From positions 124,001 to 188,000 of the forward strand of contig NZ_JARUBM010000002.1 of NCBI RefSeq assembly GCF_029626175.1: a stretch of 64,000 nucleotides of DNA, read 5' to 3'. The translations under genes and the position numbers were made by a program. The DNA comes from Micromonospora sp. WMMD1082 (GTDB lineage: Bacteria; Actinomycetota; Actinomycetes; Mycobacteriales; Micromonosporaceae). The notes below the pieces were generated by a model, which searched no databases, was not told the DNA's origin, and was given only the letters and a program-made list of their open reading frames with translations. Of the stretch, positions 16,739 through 27,861 are shown piece by piece (position 1 is the stretch's first letter; every line of letters begins with the position of its first letter).

Positions 16739-17806
16739 CTACCTGAGCCGGCGCACCGCGCGCGGGATCGGATCGGTCTCGTCGTCGAACTCCCCGATGA
16801 CCTCCTCCAGCAGATCCTCCAGGGCGACGAAGCCGACCGGCCGGGTCGGGCCGCCGCCGTTGCGGACCAGGGCGAGCTGCGACTGGCGGGCCCGCATCAC
16901 GGCCACCGCCTCGGTCACCGTCGCCGTGTCGGGCAGGGTGATCGCCTCGTTCATCAGGTCCTCCGCCCGGGCGTCCGGTCGGGTGGCGGTGGCGCGCACC
17001 GCCTCCCGTACGTGCACCAGGCCGCAGACGTCACCGGCGGCGTCCAGCACCGCCAACCGTGACCTGCCACTGTCCCGGCTGACCTGCTCGATGCGGTCCA
17101 CCGGGTCGCCCCGGTGCACCGTCACCATCCGGTCGAACGGCTCCATCACCTGGGCGATGGTGGTGCCCTGCAACTCGAGCATGCTGGTCAGCAGCTCGTG
17201 CTGGGCGGCGCCGAGCAGCCCGTGCTCGCGGGACTGCTCCAGCAGCATCCGCAGCTCGTCGGGGCCGTGCACCTGGGCCAGCTGGTCCTGCGGGTTGACC
17301 TTCGCCAGCCGCAGCATCGCGTTGGCCACCGCGTTGAGGACCGACAGCACCGGCCGCGACACCCGGGCGAACGCCCGGAACGGCAGGGCCAGCAGCAGCG
17401 CGGAGCGCTCCGGGTGGGTGATCGCCCAGGACTTCGGCGCCATCTCGCCGACCACCAGGTGCAGGAAGGTGACCAGGCTCAGCGCGAAGATCAGGGCGAT
17501 CACGTGGCTGGCACCGTACGGCAGGCCGATGGTGTGCAGCAGCGGGCCGAGCAGGCGCTCGATCGCCGGCTCGGCCAGCGCACCGAGACCGAGCGTGCAC
17601 AGCGTGATGCCGAGTTGCGCACCGGCCAGCATCAGCGACAGCTCGCGTACGCCGTCGAGGGCCGCCCGGGCGGCCCGGCCGCCACCGGCCGCCGCCTGTT
17701 CCAGTCGGTACCGCTTGCTCGCCACCAGGGCGAACTCGGCGGCGACGAAGAACCCGTTGAGCGCCAGCAGGACCACGGAGGTGATCAGCGCGAACCCCGT
17801 GCTCAC
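16739..17806 (-). CDS. CNNM/CBS-domain membrane protein (second of a pair)
   Basis: 355 residues: a CNNM (DUF21) transmembrane domain (VVLLALNGFFVAAEFALVAS, then LAGAQLGITLCTLGLGALAE, VVGEMAPKSWAI), then two CBS domains (VMEPFDRMVTVHRGDPVDRI; DTATVTEAVAVMRARQSQLA). The family includes CorC/HlyC-type proteins linked to Mg2+ or Co2+ transport. It lacks the C-terminal CorC domain that its upstream neighbour has. The GTG at 17806 overlaps the stop of that neighbour by GTGA, so the pair is translated together and may form a heterodimer. Confidence 0.88.
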   Translation of the reverse strand: MSTGFALITSVVLLALNGFFVAAEFALVASKRYRLEQAAAGGGRAARAALDGVRELSLMLAGAQLGITLCTLGLGALAEPAIERLLGPLLHTIGLPYGASHVIALIFALSLVTFLHLVVGEMAPKSWAITHPERSALLLALPFRAFARVSRPVLSVLNAVANAMLRLAKVNPQDQLAQVHGPDELRMLLEQSREHGLLGAAQHELLTSMLELQGTTIAQVMEPFDRMVTVHRGDPVDRIEQVSRDSGRSRLAVLDAAGDVCGLVHVREAVRATATRPDARAEDLMNEAITLPDTATVTEAVAVMRARQSQLALVRNGGGPTRPVGFVALEDLLEEVIGEFDDETDPIPRAVRRLR

Positions 17807-19155
17807 GCGCTCACCCCCTCGCGTCCGCCGGTGACCTGGAGCCGGACCGAGTCGGCCACGTGCCGGTCGACCGCGAGCACCTCCACGAGGGCGCGTGGCG
17901 GCAGCTGGCCGTTGTCCCCCTCGACCGACAGGTTGATCTCCAGCCGGTCGCCGACCTGCGGCACCCGACCCAGTTCCCGCATGACCAGCCCGGAGATGGT
18001 GTCGTACTCGGGGTGCTCGGGCAACGGGATGCCGGTGCTGTCGGCGACCTCGTCGATGCGCCAGCGCGCGGGCACCACCCACGAGCCGTCGTCCTGCCGG
18101 GCCGGTGCCCGCTCGGGCGGATCGTCCTCGTCGCGGATCGGGCCGACCAGTTCCTCGGCGATGTCCTCCAGCGTGATGACCCCGGCGAAGCCGCCGTACT
18201 CGTCGACCACGCAGGCGAGCTGGCGGTGCCCCGAGCGGAGCCGGTCCAGCACCGTGGGCAGCGGCAGCGTCTCGGGAACCAGCAACGGCGGCCCGGCCAC
18301 CGTGCTGACCGGCGTGGTGGCCCGCTCGGCCGGTGGCACCCCGAGCACATCGGCGATACCGATCACGCCGACCAGGTCGTCGACACCCTCGGCGCCCTGT
18401 ACCGGGAAGCGGGAGTGGCCGGTGTCGAGCAGCGCGACCACCCGACTGATCGGCTCGTCGGCACGGACGGTGTGCACGTCGACCCGGGGCACCATGGCCT
18501 CACCGGCGGTGAGCTGGCGGAAGTCGAGCCCTCGGTCGAGCAGCTCCGACATCTCCGGGTCGAGGTGCCCCTCCAGCCGGGACTCGGCGATGATCTGTTC
18601 CAGGTCCTCCGGGGTGGCGCCACTGGGCAGTTCCTCGATGGGCTCGATGCCGATCCGCCGCAGCAGTCGTACCGCGGCCCGGTCGAAGAGCTTGATCACC
18701 GGTCCGGCGATGGCGAGGTAGAACAGGGTCGACCGGGCCAGCGCCCGGGCGACCGGCTCGGGTCGGGCGATGGCCAGGTTCTTCGGGGCCAGCTCACCCA
18801 GCACCATCTGCACTATCGTGGCGATGACCAGGGCCAGCGTGACCGACAGCGGCAGGCTGACGGCGGTGGAGACGCCGGCGACGCCGAGCAGCTCGGCCAG
18901 GCCGGCACCGAGATAGGGCTCCGCGACGTAACCGACCAGCAGGGTCGTGACGGTGATGCCGAGCTGCGCGCCGGAGAGCATGAACGACAGCCGACCGGAG
19001 ACCTCCAGGGCGCGGGCGGATGCCTGGTCGCCGCCGGCGGCACTCTGCTTGAGCTTGCCGCGGTCGACGGCGACGTAGCCGAACTCCTGGGCGACGAAGT
19101 ACCCCGTCGCGATGGTCAGAACGATGATCAGAAGAAGACCGACGGAGATCAACAC
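17803..19155 (-). CDS. CNNM/CBS/CorC-domain membrane protein (first of a pair)
   Basis: 450 residues. The CNNM domain (ATGYFVAQEFGYVAVDRGKL, MLSGAQLGITVTTLLVGYVA, VLGELAPKNLAIARPEPVA) is followed by two CBS domains (AMVPRVDVHTVRADEPISRV; LPTVLDRLRSGHRQLACVVD, YGGFAGVITLEDIAEELVG) and a C-terminal CorC/HlyC domain (ARWRIDEVADSTGIPLPEH, YDTISGLVMRELGRVPQVGD). Likely Mg2+ homeostasis, by analogy with CorC and CNNM proteins. GTG start at 19155. Tandem paralogues of this kind are usual in actinobacteria. Confidence 0.9.
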   Translation of the reverse strand: MLISVGLLLIIVLTIATGYFVAQEFGYVAVDRGKLKQSAAGGDQASARALEVSGRLSFMLSGAQLGITVTTLLVGYVAEPYLGAGLAELLGVAGVSTAVSLPLSVTLALVIATIVQMVLGELAPKNLAIARPEPVARALARSTLFYLAIAGPVIKLFDRAAVRLLRRIGIEPIEELPSGATPEDLEQIIAESRLEGHLDPEMSELLDRGLDFRQLTAGEAMVPRVDVHTVRADEPISRVVALLDTGHSRFPVQGAEGVDDLVGVIGIADVLGVPPAERATTPVSTVAGPPLLVPETLPLPTVLDRLRSGHRQLACVVDEYGGFAGVITLEDIAEELVGPIRDEDDPPERAPARQDDGSWVVPARWRIDEVADSTGIPLPEHPEYDTISGLVMRELGRVPQVGDRLEINLSVEGDNGQLPPRALVEVLAVDRHVADSVRLQVTGGREGVSA

Positions 19156-19300
19156 GGGAGGTTCAGGGCTCCCGGGGCCGTCGGTGCGTGTGGATGCCGG
19201 GGCATACCCGGCTGGCTACTGCTGCCCTCCTGGGCAGAAGAGTCGATCATGCCGTCATTCTACCGGCCGACGTGGCCGGTTCGGGTGGTGTGCGGCAGCC

Positions 19301-19333
19301 GGTCCCGGCGGCGCGTCCGGCGCCGCCGGGACC
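19301..19333 (-). terminator. Hairpin downstream of the M28 peptidase gene
   Basis: GGTCCCGGCGGCGC (19301-19314) pairs exactly with 19320-19333. It lies after the minus-strand stop at 19390 and upstream of the CNNM gene. A nearby AAAGGGGCCCTT (19370-19381) resembles the arms at 15735. Confidence 0.6.
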
Positions 19334-19389
19334 ACGGACAGGGGCTCCTCCTATACACGAGGCGTCAGAAAGGGGCCCTTCCCTACGAT

Positions 19390-21138
<1,749 letters not shown>

Positions 21139-21173
21139 TCAGTGATCGCCCGTGCGGCAGTGATCGCCGTGCG

Positions 21174-21593
21174 TCAGCGGTCGGCCATGTCGTCGGCCTC
21201 CAGCAGTTGCCGGTCCAGTTGCCCGCTGCGGTACGCCGCCCGCCCGATCATCTGCGCGGCGACGGGTGCGGTGGCCAACTGGAAGACGCCGACGAGAGCG
21301 ATCATCCCGAGATCGGAGAGGCCACGCAGCCGCAGGGCCACCCCCAGCAGCAGCAACAACACGCCGAGGACCTGCGGCTTGGTGGCCGCGTGCATCCGGC
21401 TCGGCGCGTCCGGGAAGCGCAGCACCCCGATCGCGGCGGCGAGGCTCAGCAACGCCCCGGCGACCAGGCTGGCCGCGCCCAGCCAGTCGGCCACCGCGGT
21501 CGGGTTCACCGCGTCGAGAAACCCGACGGCCGACGGCGCCGCCCATCCCTCGGCGACCCGTGCCACGACGTCCCACCCGGCGGCCGGCCTCAC
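21174..21593 (-). CDS. mnhG: Na+/H+ antiporter subunit G
   Basis: 139 residues of the MnhG/MrpG family: three hydrophobic helices with LVAGALLSLAAAIGVLRFPD, then SRMHAATKPQVLGVLLLLLG and DLGMIALVGVFQLATAPVAA. It is the last gene of the Mrp operon. The GTG at 21593 overlaps the mnhF stop by GTGA; a start further in is possible because the first 35 residues are not family-typical. Part of a multi-subunit membrane complex that exchanges Na+ for H+. Confidence 0.88.
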   Translation of the reverse strand: MRPAAGWDVVARVAEGWAAPSAVGFLDAVNPTAVADWLGAASLVAGALLSLAAAIGVLRFPDAPSRMHAATKPQVLGVLLLLLGVALRLRGLSDLGMIALVGVFQLATAPVAAQMIGRAAYRSGQLDRQLLEADDMADR

Positions 21594-21853
21594 GGCCGCT
21601 CCCGGACGGCGAAGCGGACCAGCGAGACCGAGCCGACGAAGCCGAGCAGCGCGAGCACCACCAGCACCGGCAGCGTGGTCGCGTGCCGGTTGATCGCCGC
21701 CTCCGCGCCGACCGCGCCGATCATGGTGGCGAGCAGCATGTCGGCGGCGATCACCCGGTCCAGCAGCGACGGGCCCCGGTAGAGCCGGGCGAGCGCGAGC
21801 AGGGCGGTCACCGACAGGAGGCCGATCAGGACGGCGGCGACGACGGTGTTCAC
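21590..21853 (-). CDS. mnhF: Na+/H+ antiporter subunit F
   Basis: 87 residues with three membrane helices. It shows the MnhF signature RLYRGPSLLDRVIAADMLLA, followed by TLPVLVVLALLGFVGSVSLV. The GTG at 21853 overlaps the mnhE stop; its stop overlaps the mnhG start. Subunit F is a small essential membrane part of the Mrp complex. Confidence 0.92.
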   Translation of the reverse strand: MNTVVAAVLIGLLSVTALLALARLYRGPSLLDRVIAADMLLATMIGAVGAEAAINRHATTLPVLVVLALLGFVGSVSLVRFAVRERP

Positions 21854-22458
21854 GAGTACTCCTTGTCGGCAGGGTCGGCGCGGATCCGGCGCACCTCGTC
21901 TGGTGAGCCGATCGCCTCGACGATCCGGCGCTCCACGGCCCGGACCTGCTCCCGCGCGTCGGCGAGGTCGCTCGGCCGGCGTACGTCGAGCACGTGCACG
22001 TAGAGCAGTGCGGCGGCCCGGTCCACCTCGACGATCAAGGTGCCCGGCACCAGCGAGAGCGCCTCCGCGGTGAGGGCCAGGTTGAGGTCGGTCGGCACCC
22101 GCAGGCGCACCGCGACGATGGCCGAGCGGGGCACGAAGCCGGGCTGGATCGCGATCCGGGCCACGTGCACACTGGCCCGGACCAGCTCCACGACGAACGT
22201 CACGGCGAACACCAGCAGCCCGCGCAGCCGTAGCCGGCCGTCGAAGGTGACCGGTGGGAGCGGGAAGAACAGCAGCACCGCGATGGCCACCAGCAGCCCG
22301 CCCAGCAGGTTGCCCCAGCTGAGGTCGCCCCAGAGCAGGTTCCAGACCAGCACCAGCCAGCCGGACGCGATCAACTGGTCCCGCCACCGGCCCATCCGGG
22401 CCCACCTGCCCCGGCGCGGTCCTGCCGTAGCGGCGGTGCCCCGGCGCGGCCCGGTCAC
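21850..22458 (-). CDS. mnhE: Na+/H+ antiporter subunit E
   Basis: 202 residues. Two hydrophobic helices (GWLVLVWNLLWGDLSWGNLL; GLLVAIAVLLFFPLPPV) are followed by LLVFAVTFVVELVRASVHVA and the soluble part TDLNLALTAEALSLVPGTLI with LLYVHVLDV, all typical of MnhE. The GTG at 22458 overlaps the mnhD stop by GTGA. The first ~25 basic residues are not conserved, and an ATG at MGRWRDQL is an alternative start. Confidence 0.9.
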   Translation of the reverse strand: MTGPRRGTAATAGPRRGRWARMGRWRDQLIASGWLVLVWNLLWGDLSWGNLLGGLLVAIAVLLFFPLPPVTFDGRLRLRGLLVFAVTFVVELVRASVHVARIAIQPGFVPRSAIVAVRLRVPTDLNLALTAEALSLVPGTLIVEVDRAAALLYVHVLDVRRPSDLADAREQVRAVERRIVEAIGSPDEVRRIRADPADKEYS

Positions 22459-23957
22459 GGCGACCCGCCCGGCAGCACGGCCTCGATGTACGGGGTCCGC
22501 TCGCGCAGGTCGACGGCCGCGCCCGTGGTCACATCGAACAGCGGACCCGCCACGGCGGTCAGGGCCACGCCGAGGACCACCAGGGCCACGGTGGCGCCGA
22601 CCGTCAACGCGGGCAGCGGGGCCGTCGACGTGACGGTCTGGCAGGGCGCGCGCCAGAAGGCCATGTTCCACACCCGACTGGCCACGTAGAGGGTGAGCAG
22701 GCTGGTCAGCGTGCCGACCGCCACCAGCGTCCAGGGCAGCGCGCCGCCCGCGGCCACGCCGGCCTGGAGCAGGCCGAGCTTGCCGAGGAAGCCGGAGAAC
22801 GGCGGGATGCCGGCGAGATTCATCGCCGAGACGAAGAAGAGCACGCCGAGCAGCGGCGCCAACCGGGCCAGCCCGCCGAGCCGGCGCAGGTCGGTGCTGC
22901 CGGTGCGCTGCTCGACCAGGCCGGCGACCAGGAACAGCGTGGTCTGGATCGTGATGTGGTGGACCACGTAGAAGATGGCGCCGACCAGCCCGGCGACCGT
23001 GCTGAGCGCCACCCCGAAGATCATGTAACCGATGTGGCTGACCAGGGTGAACGACAGCAGCCGCTTCATGTCCGACTGGGCCACCGCGCCGAGGATGCCG
23101 ACCAGCATCGTGAGGCCGGCCACCACCATCAGCAGTTCGCCGGCTTGCTGGCCGGGAAAGAGCAGGGTCTGGGTCCGGATGATCGCGTACACGCCGACCT
23201 TGGTGAGCAGGCCGGCGAAGACGGCGGTGACCGGGGCGGGTGCGGTGGGATAGCTGTCGGGCAGCCAGGCCGACAGGGGGAAGACGGCTGCCTTGATGCC
23301 GAAGGCCAGCAGCAGCATCAGTTGCAGGCTCAGCCGTACGCCGTCGGGCAGCGCGTCCAGCCGCGCGGCGAGATGGGCCAGGTTGAGCGTACCGGTGGCC
23401 GCGTAGATCAGCCCGACCGAGATCAGGAAGATCATCGAGGCCAGGATGTTGACCACCACGTACGTCGAGCCGGTGCGGATGCGCAGCGCGGTGCCGTTCA
23501 GGGTGATCAGGACGAAGCTGGCGGCGAGCAGCATCTCGAAGCCGACGAAGAGGTTGAACAGGTCACCCGCGAGGAACGCGTTGGTCACGCCGGCGGTCAG
23601 CACCAGGTAGGTCGGGTGGAAGATGGCCAGCGGAGCGCTCTCGCCGGTCTCCGCCTGCCCCTGGCCGATCGAGTACAGCAGCACGCAGAGGGTCACCGCC
23701 GAGGAGACCACCAGCATCAGCGCCGCCAGTTGGTCGGCGACCAGCACGATGCCGACCGGTGCCGGCCAGGCGCCGATCTGCACCACCAGCGGCCCGTGCC
23801 GGTACGCCTGCACCAGCAGCAGCACCGCCACCACCAGGGTGGTGGACAGGCAGCTCACGCTGACCAGGCGCTGCGGCAACGCCCGGTTCGCCAGCAGCAA
23901 CGTCAGCGCCGCACCGAGCAGCGGCAACAGCACCGGCAGCGGCACGAGTGCGGTCAT
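22455..23957 (-). CDS. mnhD: Na+/H+ antiporter subunit D
   Basis: 500 residues, a polytopic protein of the NuoL/M/N-MrpD family. Conserved segments are VTNAFLAGDLFNLFVGFEML, AFGIKAAVFPLSAWLPDSYP (lysine of the proton path), FAGLLTKVGVYAIIRTQTL, DMKRLLSFTLVSHIGYMIFG and MNLAGIPPFSGFLGKLGLLQ. It forms one of the ion-translocating channels of the complex. ATG start at 23957, overlapping the mnhC stop. Complex I subunits NuoM/N are the main alternative, but the flanking mnhC, E, F, G settle it. Confidence 0.95.
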   Translation of the reverse strand: MTALVPLPVLLPLLGAALTLLLANRALPQRLVSVSCLSTTLVVAVLLLVQAYRHGPLVVQIGAWPAPVGIVLVADQLAALMLVVSSAVTLCVLLYSIGQGQAETGESAPLAIFHPTYLVLTAGVTNAFLAGDLFNLFVGFEMLLAASFVLITLNGTALRIRTGSTYVVVNILASMIFLISVGLIYAATGTLNLAHLAARLDALPDGVRLSLQLMLLLAFGIKAAVFPLSAWLPDSYPTAPAPVTAVFAGLLTKVGVYAIIRTQTLLFPGQQAGELLMVVAGLTMLVGILGAVAQSDMKRLLSFTLVSHIGYMIFGVALSTVAGLVGAIFYVVHHITIQTTLFLVAGLVEQRTGSTDLRRLGGLARLAPLLGVLFFVSAMNLAGIPPFSGFLGKLGLLQAGVAAGGALPWTLVAVGTLTSLLTLYVASRVWNMAFWRAPCQTVTSTAPLPALTVGATVALVVLGVALTAVAGPLFDVTTGAAVDLRERTPYIEAVLPGGSP

Positions 23958-24427
23958 CCCGGCCCCTCCCTGCGGCGGCGGCGCCAGGGTGCGGGCGCGT
24001 CGACCTGCTCGGGATCGGCCTCTGCCGGCTCCCCGGCCAGGTCGGCGGCCGAGACCTCCCGCTGCGCGGCCCGGCGCACGATCTGCCGGTCCTCCGCGTC
24101 GTCGGGCACCTCGTCGTCGCCGGTCAGGTACCAGCTGCGGTAGCTGATGGCCAGCAGGAAGGCGGTGAACCCGAAGGTGATCACGATGGCGGTGAGGACC
24201 ATGGCCTGCGGCAGCGCGTCGCTCATCGTGCTCGGCTCGCTGGCGCCGACCACCGGCGGCTCGCCGGACCGGCCGCCAAAGATGATCAGCAGGTTGACCC
24301 CGTTGCCGATCAGGACGATGCCGAGCAGGACCCGGGTCAGGCTGCGCTCCAGCAGCAGGGTCACCCCGCAGGCGACGAGCACCCCGATCATGATCAGGGA
24401 GGCGAGGTTGGCGCCGGTTTCCCTCAC
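23954..24427 (-). CDS. mnhC: Na+/H+ antiporter subunit C
   Basis: 157 residues; NuoK-like with three helices: LIMIGVLVACGVTLLLERSL, TRVLLGIVLIGNGVNLLIIF and DALPQAMVLTAIVITFGFTA. A charged C-terminal tail of about 50 residues (EVPDDAEDRQIVRRAAQ) is longer than in most homologues. The GTG at 24427 overlaps the stop of the AB gene by GTGA. Confidence 0.94.
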   Translation of the reverse strand: MRETGANLASLIMIGVLVACGVTLLLERSLTRVLLGIVLIGNGVNLLIIFGGRSGEPPVVGASEPSTMSDALPQAMVLTAIVITFGFTAFLLAISYRSWYLTGDDEVPDDAEDRQIVRRAAQREVSAADLAGEPAEADPEQVDAPAPWRRRRREGPG

Positions 24428-27258
24428 TGCGCCTCCCTCTGGCTGCCGATCATGGGCTCACCGTTGCCCTGGTCCGCCTCGATGTGGCGGTCGACCTCGG
24501 CGCCCAGGCTGCGCAGCACGTCCAGCGCCAGCCCGATCACCACCAGGTAGACGCCGATGTCGAAGAAGAGGGAGGTGACCAGGTAGAAGTTGCCGATCAC
24601 CGGCAGCCAGAGGTCGATCTTCGTGCTCTCCAGCACGGCGCCGCCGGCCAGCAGCGAGGCCACCGCCCCGCCGACCGCCAGGGCCAGCCCGGCGCCGAGC
24701 ACCGTGCCGGCGCCCACCGGTGCGCTCTCGGCCAGTTCCTGCCGGCCCCCGGCGAGGTAGCGCACGGCCAGCGCCAGGCTGGCGACCAGCCCGCCGGAGA
24801 AGCCGCCACCGGGGGCGTTGTGCCCGGAGAACAGCAGGTAAAGGGAGAGGACCACCACGGTGTGGAAGATCAACCGGGTGACGACCTCCAGCACGATCGA
24901 GCGCCGCCGCTCGTCCAGCGTCACCCCGCCACGCAGCCAGACCGGCCGGCCGCTGACGTCCTCTCCCCGCTCGGCGTCGAGCCGGCGCGGGCGCGGGCCG
25001 GTGCGGGACCGGAGGAAGATCAGGCTCGCCACCCCGGTGGCCGCCGCGACCAGCACCGCCAGTTCCCCCATGGTGTCCCAGGCCCGGATGTCGACCAGGG
25101 TCACGTTGACCACGTTGCGGCCGTGCCCCTGGTCGACCGCCAGCTGCGGGAAGTCCTCGGAGATGGTGCGCGCCTGGCGGGCGGTCGCCGCGGCCACCGC
25201 GAGCCCGGCGATCGTCACCCCGAGCGTCACCCCGACCGCCCGCCGGATCCACCGGCTGCGGCGCAACGGTCGCTCCGAGAACCGGTCCGGCAACCGGCGC
25301 AGCACCAGCACGAAGACCGCGATGGTCACGGTCTCCACCAGGAACTGGGTCAGCGCCAGGTCGGGTGCGCCGCGCAGCACGAAGATCATCGCGGTGCCGT
25401 AACCGGTCACCCCCACCAGCAGCATCGCGGTGAGCCGGCGCCGGGCGCCGACCGCCAGCACGGCCGCGACGCTGATCACCAGCAGCACCACGGGTTGCGC
25501 GGGTGTCGCCCACAGGTCCAGCGACTGCTGCCAGGGCCGGATGAACAGCAGCGTGCCGCCCGGCACCGCCGCCAGCACGATCAGGATGAGCCCGAGATAC
25601 TGCGGCAGGGAGCCGCGCTGGGTGACGCTGGTGACGTCCACGGCCACCCGGTCGAAGCGATGGGTGATCCACTTGTAGCCCTGCTCGCCGGTGACCGGCG
25701 AGCGCAGCCGGGCCAGCGCCGGCGCCAGCGGGCCACGCAGCGCGAACAGCACCGCGCCGCCCGCCAGGGCCAGCGCGGAGAGGCCGAGCGCCGGGGTGAG
25801 GCCGTGCCACAACGCCAGGTGCTCGTGGACGCCGCCGAAGAGTTCGGCGTACGGGCGGAGCAGGTGGTCGAGCGTCCCGGCCCCCGGCCCGGCGATCAGC
25901 CCGACCACCGCCAGCAGCGCCGGCGGCGCCAACAGCGGCAGCCGGACCCGCCCCAGGTCGGTCGGTGCCACGCCGGGTCGGGTGGCGAACGCTCCCCAGA
26001 GGAACCGGATGCTGTACGCCACGGTGAGCACGGTGCCGGCGACGAGCACCGCCAGCACCAACGGCCGGTCGGTGAAGGCGGCGAACACGGCCTCCTTGGC
26101 GACGAAGCCGAACAGCGGTGGCAGGCCGGCCATCGACGCGGCGGCGAGCACCGTCACGCCGGTCAGCACCGGCGCGGTGCGGCGCAGGCCGGACAGCTTG
26201 CGCAGGTCCCGGGTGCCGGCGCCGTGGTCGATCACCCCGACGACGAGGAAGAGCGCCGCCTTGAACAGGGCGTGGGCGAGCAGCATCGCGACACCGGCCA
26301 GCGCGGCGTCGGCCGTGCCCACCCCGACGACCACCCCCAGCAGGCCGAGCTGACTGACCGTGCCGTACGCCAGCAGCAGCTTCAGGTCGTTCTGCCGCAA
26401 CGCCGCCCAGCCGCCCAGCACCATGGTGGCCAGGCCGGCGACCAGCACCACCGGGCGCCACGGGCCGACCGCGGCGAGCATCGGCGCGAGCAGGCCGAGC
26501 AGGTAGATGCCGGCCTTCACCATCGCCGCCGCGTGCAGGTACGCGCTCACCGGCGTCGGCGCCGCCATCGCCACCGGCAGCCACGAGGTGAACGGCAGCA
26601 GCGCCGACTTGGACAGCGCGCCCAGCAGGATCAGCAGTACCGCGATGACCAGGTACGTCCCGCCCGGCAGCGGCCGCTGCGCCAGTTCCGACCAGCGGTA
26701 GGTGCCCGCGTGATGGCCGAGCATGATGAACCCGACCAGCATGGCCAGGCCCCCGAACGTGGTCACGATCAATGCCTGAGCCGCGGCCCAGCGGCTCGAC
26801 CTGCGCTCGGTGCTGTGCCCGATCAGCAGGTACGAGAAGACGGTGGTGAGTTCCCAGCAGACGTAGAGCAGCAGCAGGTCGTCGGCGAGGACGAGCCCGA
26901 GCATCGCCCCGGCGAAGGCGACCATCACCCCCGCGTACCGGGCGTTGCCGAGCGCCTCCGGCGGGAAGTACCGGGCGCTGTAAACCAGCACCAGCGCACC
27001 CACGCCGCCGACCAGCAGGACCATCAGCCAGGACAGGGTGGTCATCCGCAGGGCCACGTCCAGCCCCAGCTGCGGGATCCAGTGGTACGTCTCGACCACC
27101 GCGCCGCCGTGGGCCACGTCGGGTGTGCGTACCAGGGCCCAGCCGAAGGCGGCCGCGGGCGCGAGGGCCAGCGGGTAGCAGGCGCGCGGACCCCACCGGC
27201 GCACCAGCAGCGGCGCCGCGAGGGCCGCCACGAGGTGCAGGATCAGCAGTACGAGCAC
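24424..27258 (-). CDS. mnhA: Na+/H+ antiporter subunits A and B fused
   Basis: 944 residues. The first ~700 residues are MnhA (NuoL-like): LLLYVCWELTTVFSYLLIGH, KSALLPFTSWLPVAMAAPTP and LAHALFKAALFLVVGVIDHG. The region after about residue 620 holds the MbhD/MbhE-like parts (RGAPDLALTQFLVETVTIAV). The last ~180 residues are an MnhB domain (YLLFSGHNAPGGGFSGGLVA and FFDIGVYLVVIGLALDVLR). A-B fusion is the normal actinobacterial form. GTG start at 27258. It is the first gene of a six-gene, overlapping operon for Na+ and pH homeostasis. Confidence 0.95.
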   Translation of the reverse strand: MLVLLILHLVAALAAPLLVRRWGPRACYPLALAPAAAFGWALVRTPDVAHGGAVVETYHWIPQLGLDVALRMTTLSWLMVLLVGGVGALVLVYSARYFPPEALGNARYAGVMVAFAGAMLGLVLADDLLLLYVCWELTTVFSYLLIGHSTERRSSRWAAAQALIVTTFGGLAMLVGFIMLGHHAGTYRWSELAQRPLPGGTYLVIAVLLILLGALSKSALLPFTSWLPVAMAAPTPVSAYLHAAAMVKAGIYLLGLLAPMLAAVGPWRPVVLVAGLATMVLGGWAALRQNDLKLLLAYGTVSQLGLLGVVVGVGTADAALAGVAMLLAHALFKAALFLVVGVIDHGAGTRDLRKLSGLRRTAPVLTGVTVLAAASMAGLPPLFGFVAKEAVFAAFTDRPLVLAVLVAGTVLTVAYSIRFLWGAFATRPGVAPTDLGRVRLPLLAPPALLAVVGLIAGPGAGTLDHLLRPYAELFGGVHEHLALWHGLTPALGLSALALAGGAVLFALRGPLAPALARLRSPVTGEQGYKWITHRFDRVAVDVTSVTQRGSLPQYLGLILIVLAAVPGGTLLFIRPWQQSLDLWATPAQPVVLLVISVAAVLAVGARRRLTAMLLVGVTGYGTAMIFVLRGAPDLALTQFLVETVTIAVFVLVLRRLPDRFSERPLRRSRWIRRAVGVTLGVTIAGLAVAAATARQARTISEDFPQLAVDQGHGRNVVNVTLVDIRAWDTMGELAVLVAAATGVASLIFLRSRTGPRPRRLDAERGEDVSGRPVWLRGGVTLDERRRSIVLEVVTRLIFHTVVVLSLYLLFSGHNAPGGGFSGGLVASLALAVRYLAGGRQELAESAPVGAGTVLGAGLALAVGGAVASLLAGGAVLESTKIDLWLPVIGNFYLVTSLFFDIGVYLVVIGLALDVLRSLGAEVDRHIEADQGNGEPMIGSQREAQ

Positions 27259-27396
27259 GCGCGCTCCCGGTCGAGGTGGCCGCGACGCCTCTCCGGCCCT
27301 AGGGCGCCTAGCAGCGATCAGACGACAGTTCGGCGCGCTATGGGCGAGTTTCCCGAAATACGCCTGCTGTGGGCGTTTATGCGGCAGGTGCGCGAA

Positions 27397-27777
27397 TCAG
27401 GGACGAACGGCGGTGTCCGCCGCGGCGATCACGGCGCTCCGGGCACCACGGCCCTCGACGATCAGATCCGGCCGGCCGAGCTGGGCCGCCGCTCTGTTGA
27501 TCAGCTGTTGGGCGGCGGCCAGGGAGCGCACCGACAGCAGCCGGCCACGGCTCTCGCGGCGCAGGACGAAGTAGTGCACGGCGGCCCGCACCTGGGCACG
27601 GTCGGCCGCGCTGGCCTGCGCCGTGGAGGCGACCAACTCCCGCAGGCAGCCGGCGAGCCGCTCGGCCAGTTCGAGTTCGGGGCCCTGCAACCCGGCACGG
27701 AGGGCGGCGACATGACTGTCGACCTTGCGGATCAGGACGTCGGTGCCGGACCCAGAACCCCGTTCCTCGCCGGCCAT
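27397..27777 (-). CDS. Conserved hypothetical protein
   Basis: 126 residues, mostly helical, not recognised. Segments include HVAALRAGLQGPELELAERL, AADRAQVRAAVHYFVLRRES and SVRSLAAAQQLINRAAAQLG. No signal peptide, membrane helix or catalytic motif is visible. I chose the ATG at 27777 because GGAGGGAG lies just upstream; another in-frame ATG at 27801 is less well placed. It is divergent from lhr. An AT-richer intergenic region with a small palindrome (27845-27861) lies between them. Confidence 0.65.
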   Translation of the reverse strand: MAGEERGSGSGTDVLIRKVDSHVAALRAGLQGPELELAERLAGCLRELVASTAQASAADRAQVRAAVHYFVLRRESRGRLLSVRSLAAAQQLINRAAAQLGRPDLIVEGRGARSAVIAAADTAVRP

Positions 27778-27844
27778 CCGACTCCCTCCACCGCTCGCCA
27801 CACCGCGGGTGAAGTTACTTTATGTTGCCCGGTGCAAGCAAGCA

Positions 27845-27861
27845 GTTAAGTAAGACTTAAC
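27845..27861. promoter_or_regulatory. Possible operator between the divergent hypothetical gene and lhr
   Basis: GTTAAGT-AAG-ACTTAAC is a perfect 7-bp inverted repeat. A related AGTTACTTTATG lies at 27813-27824. The stretch is clearly AT-richer than its surroundings. No regulator is identified. Confidence 0.35.

Noticed and set aside
24484..27849. A 1121-codon open frame on the plus strand opposite mnhA
   Set aside because: Translation is rich in His, Gln, Arg and Gly with no domain, a typical shadow of a membrane-protein gene read on the other strand.
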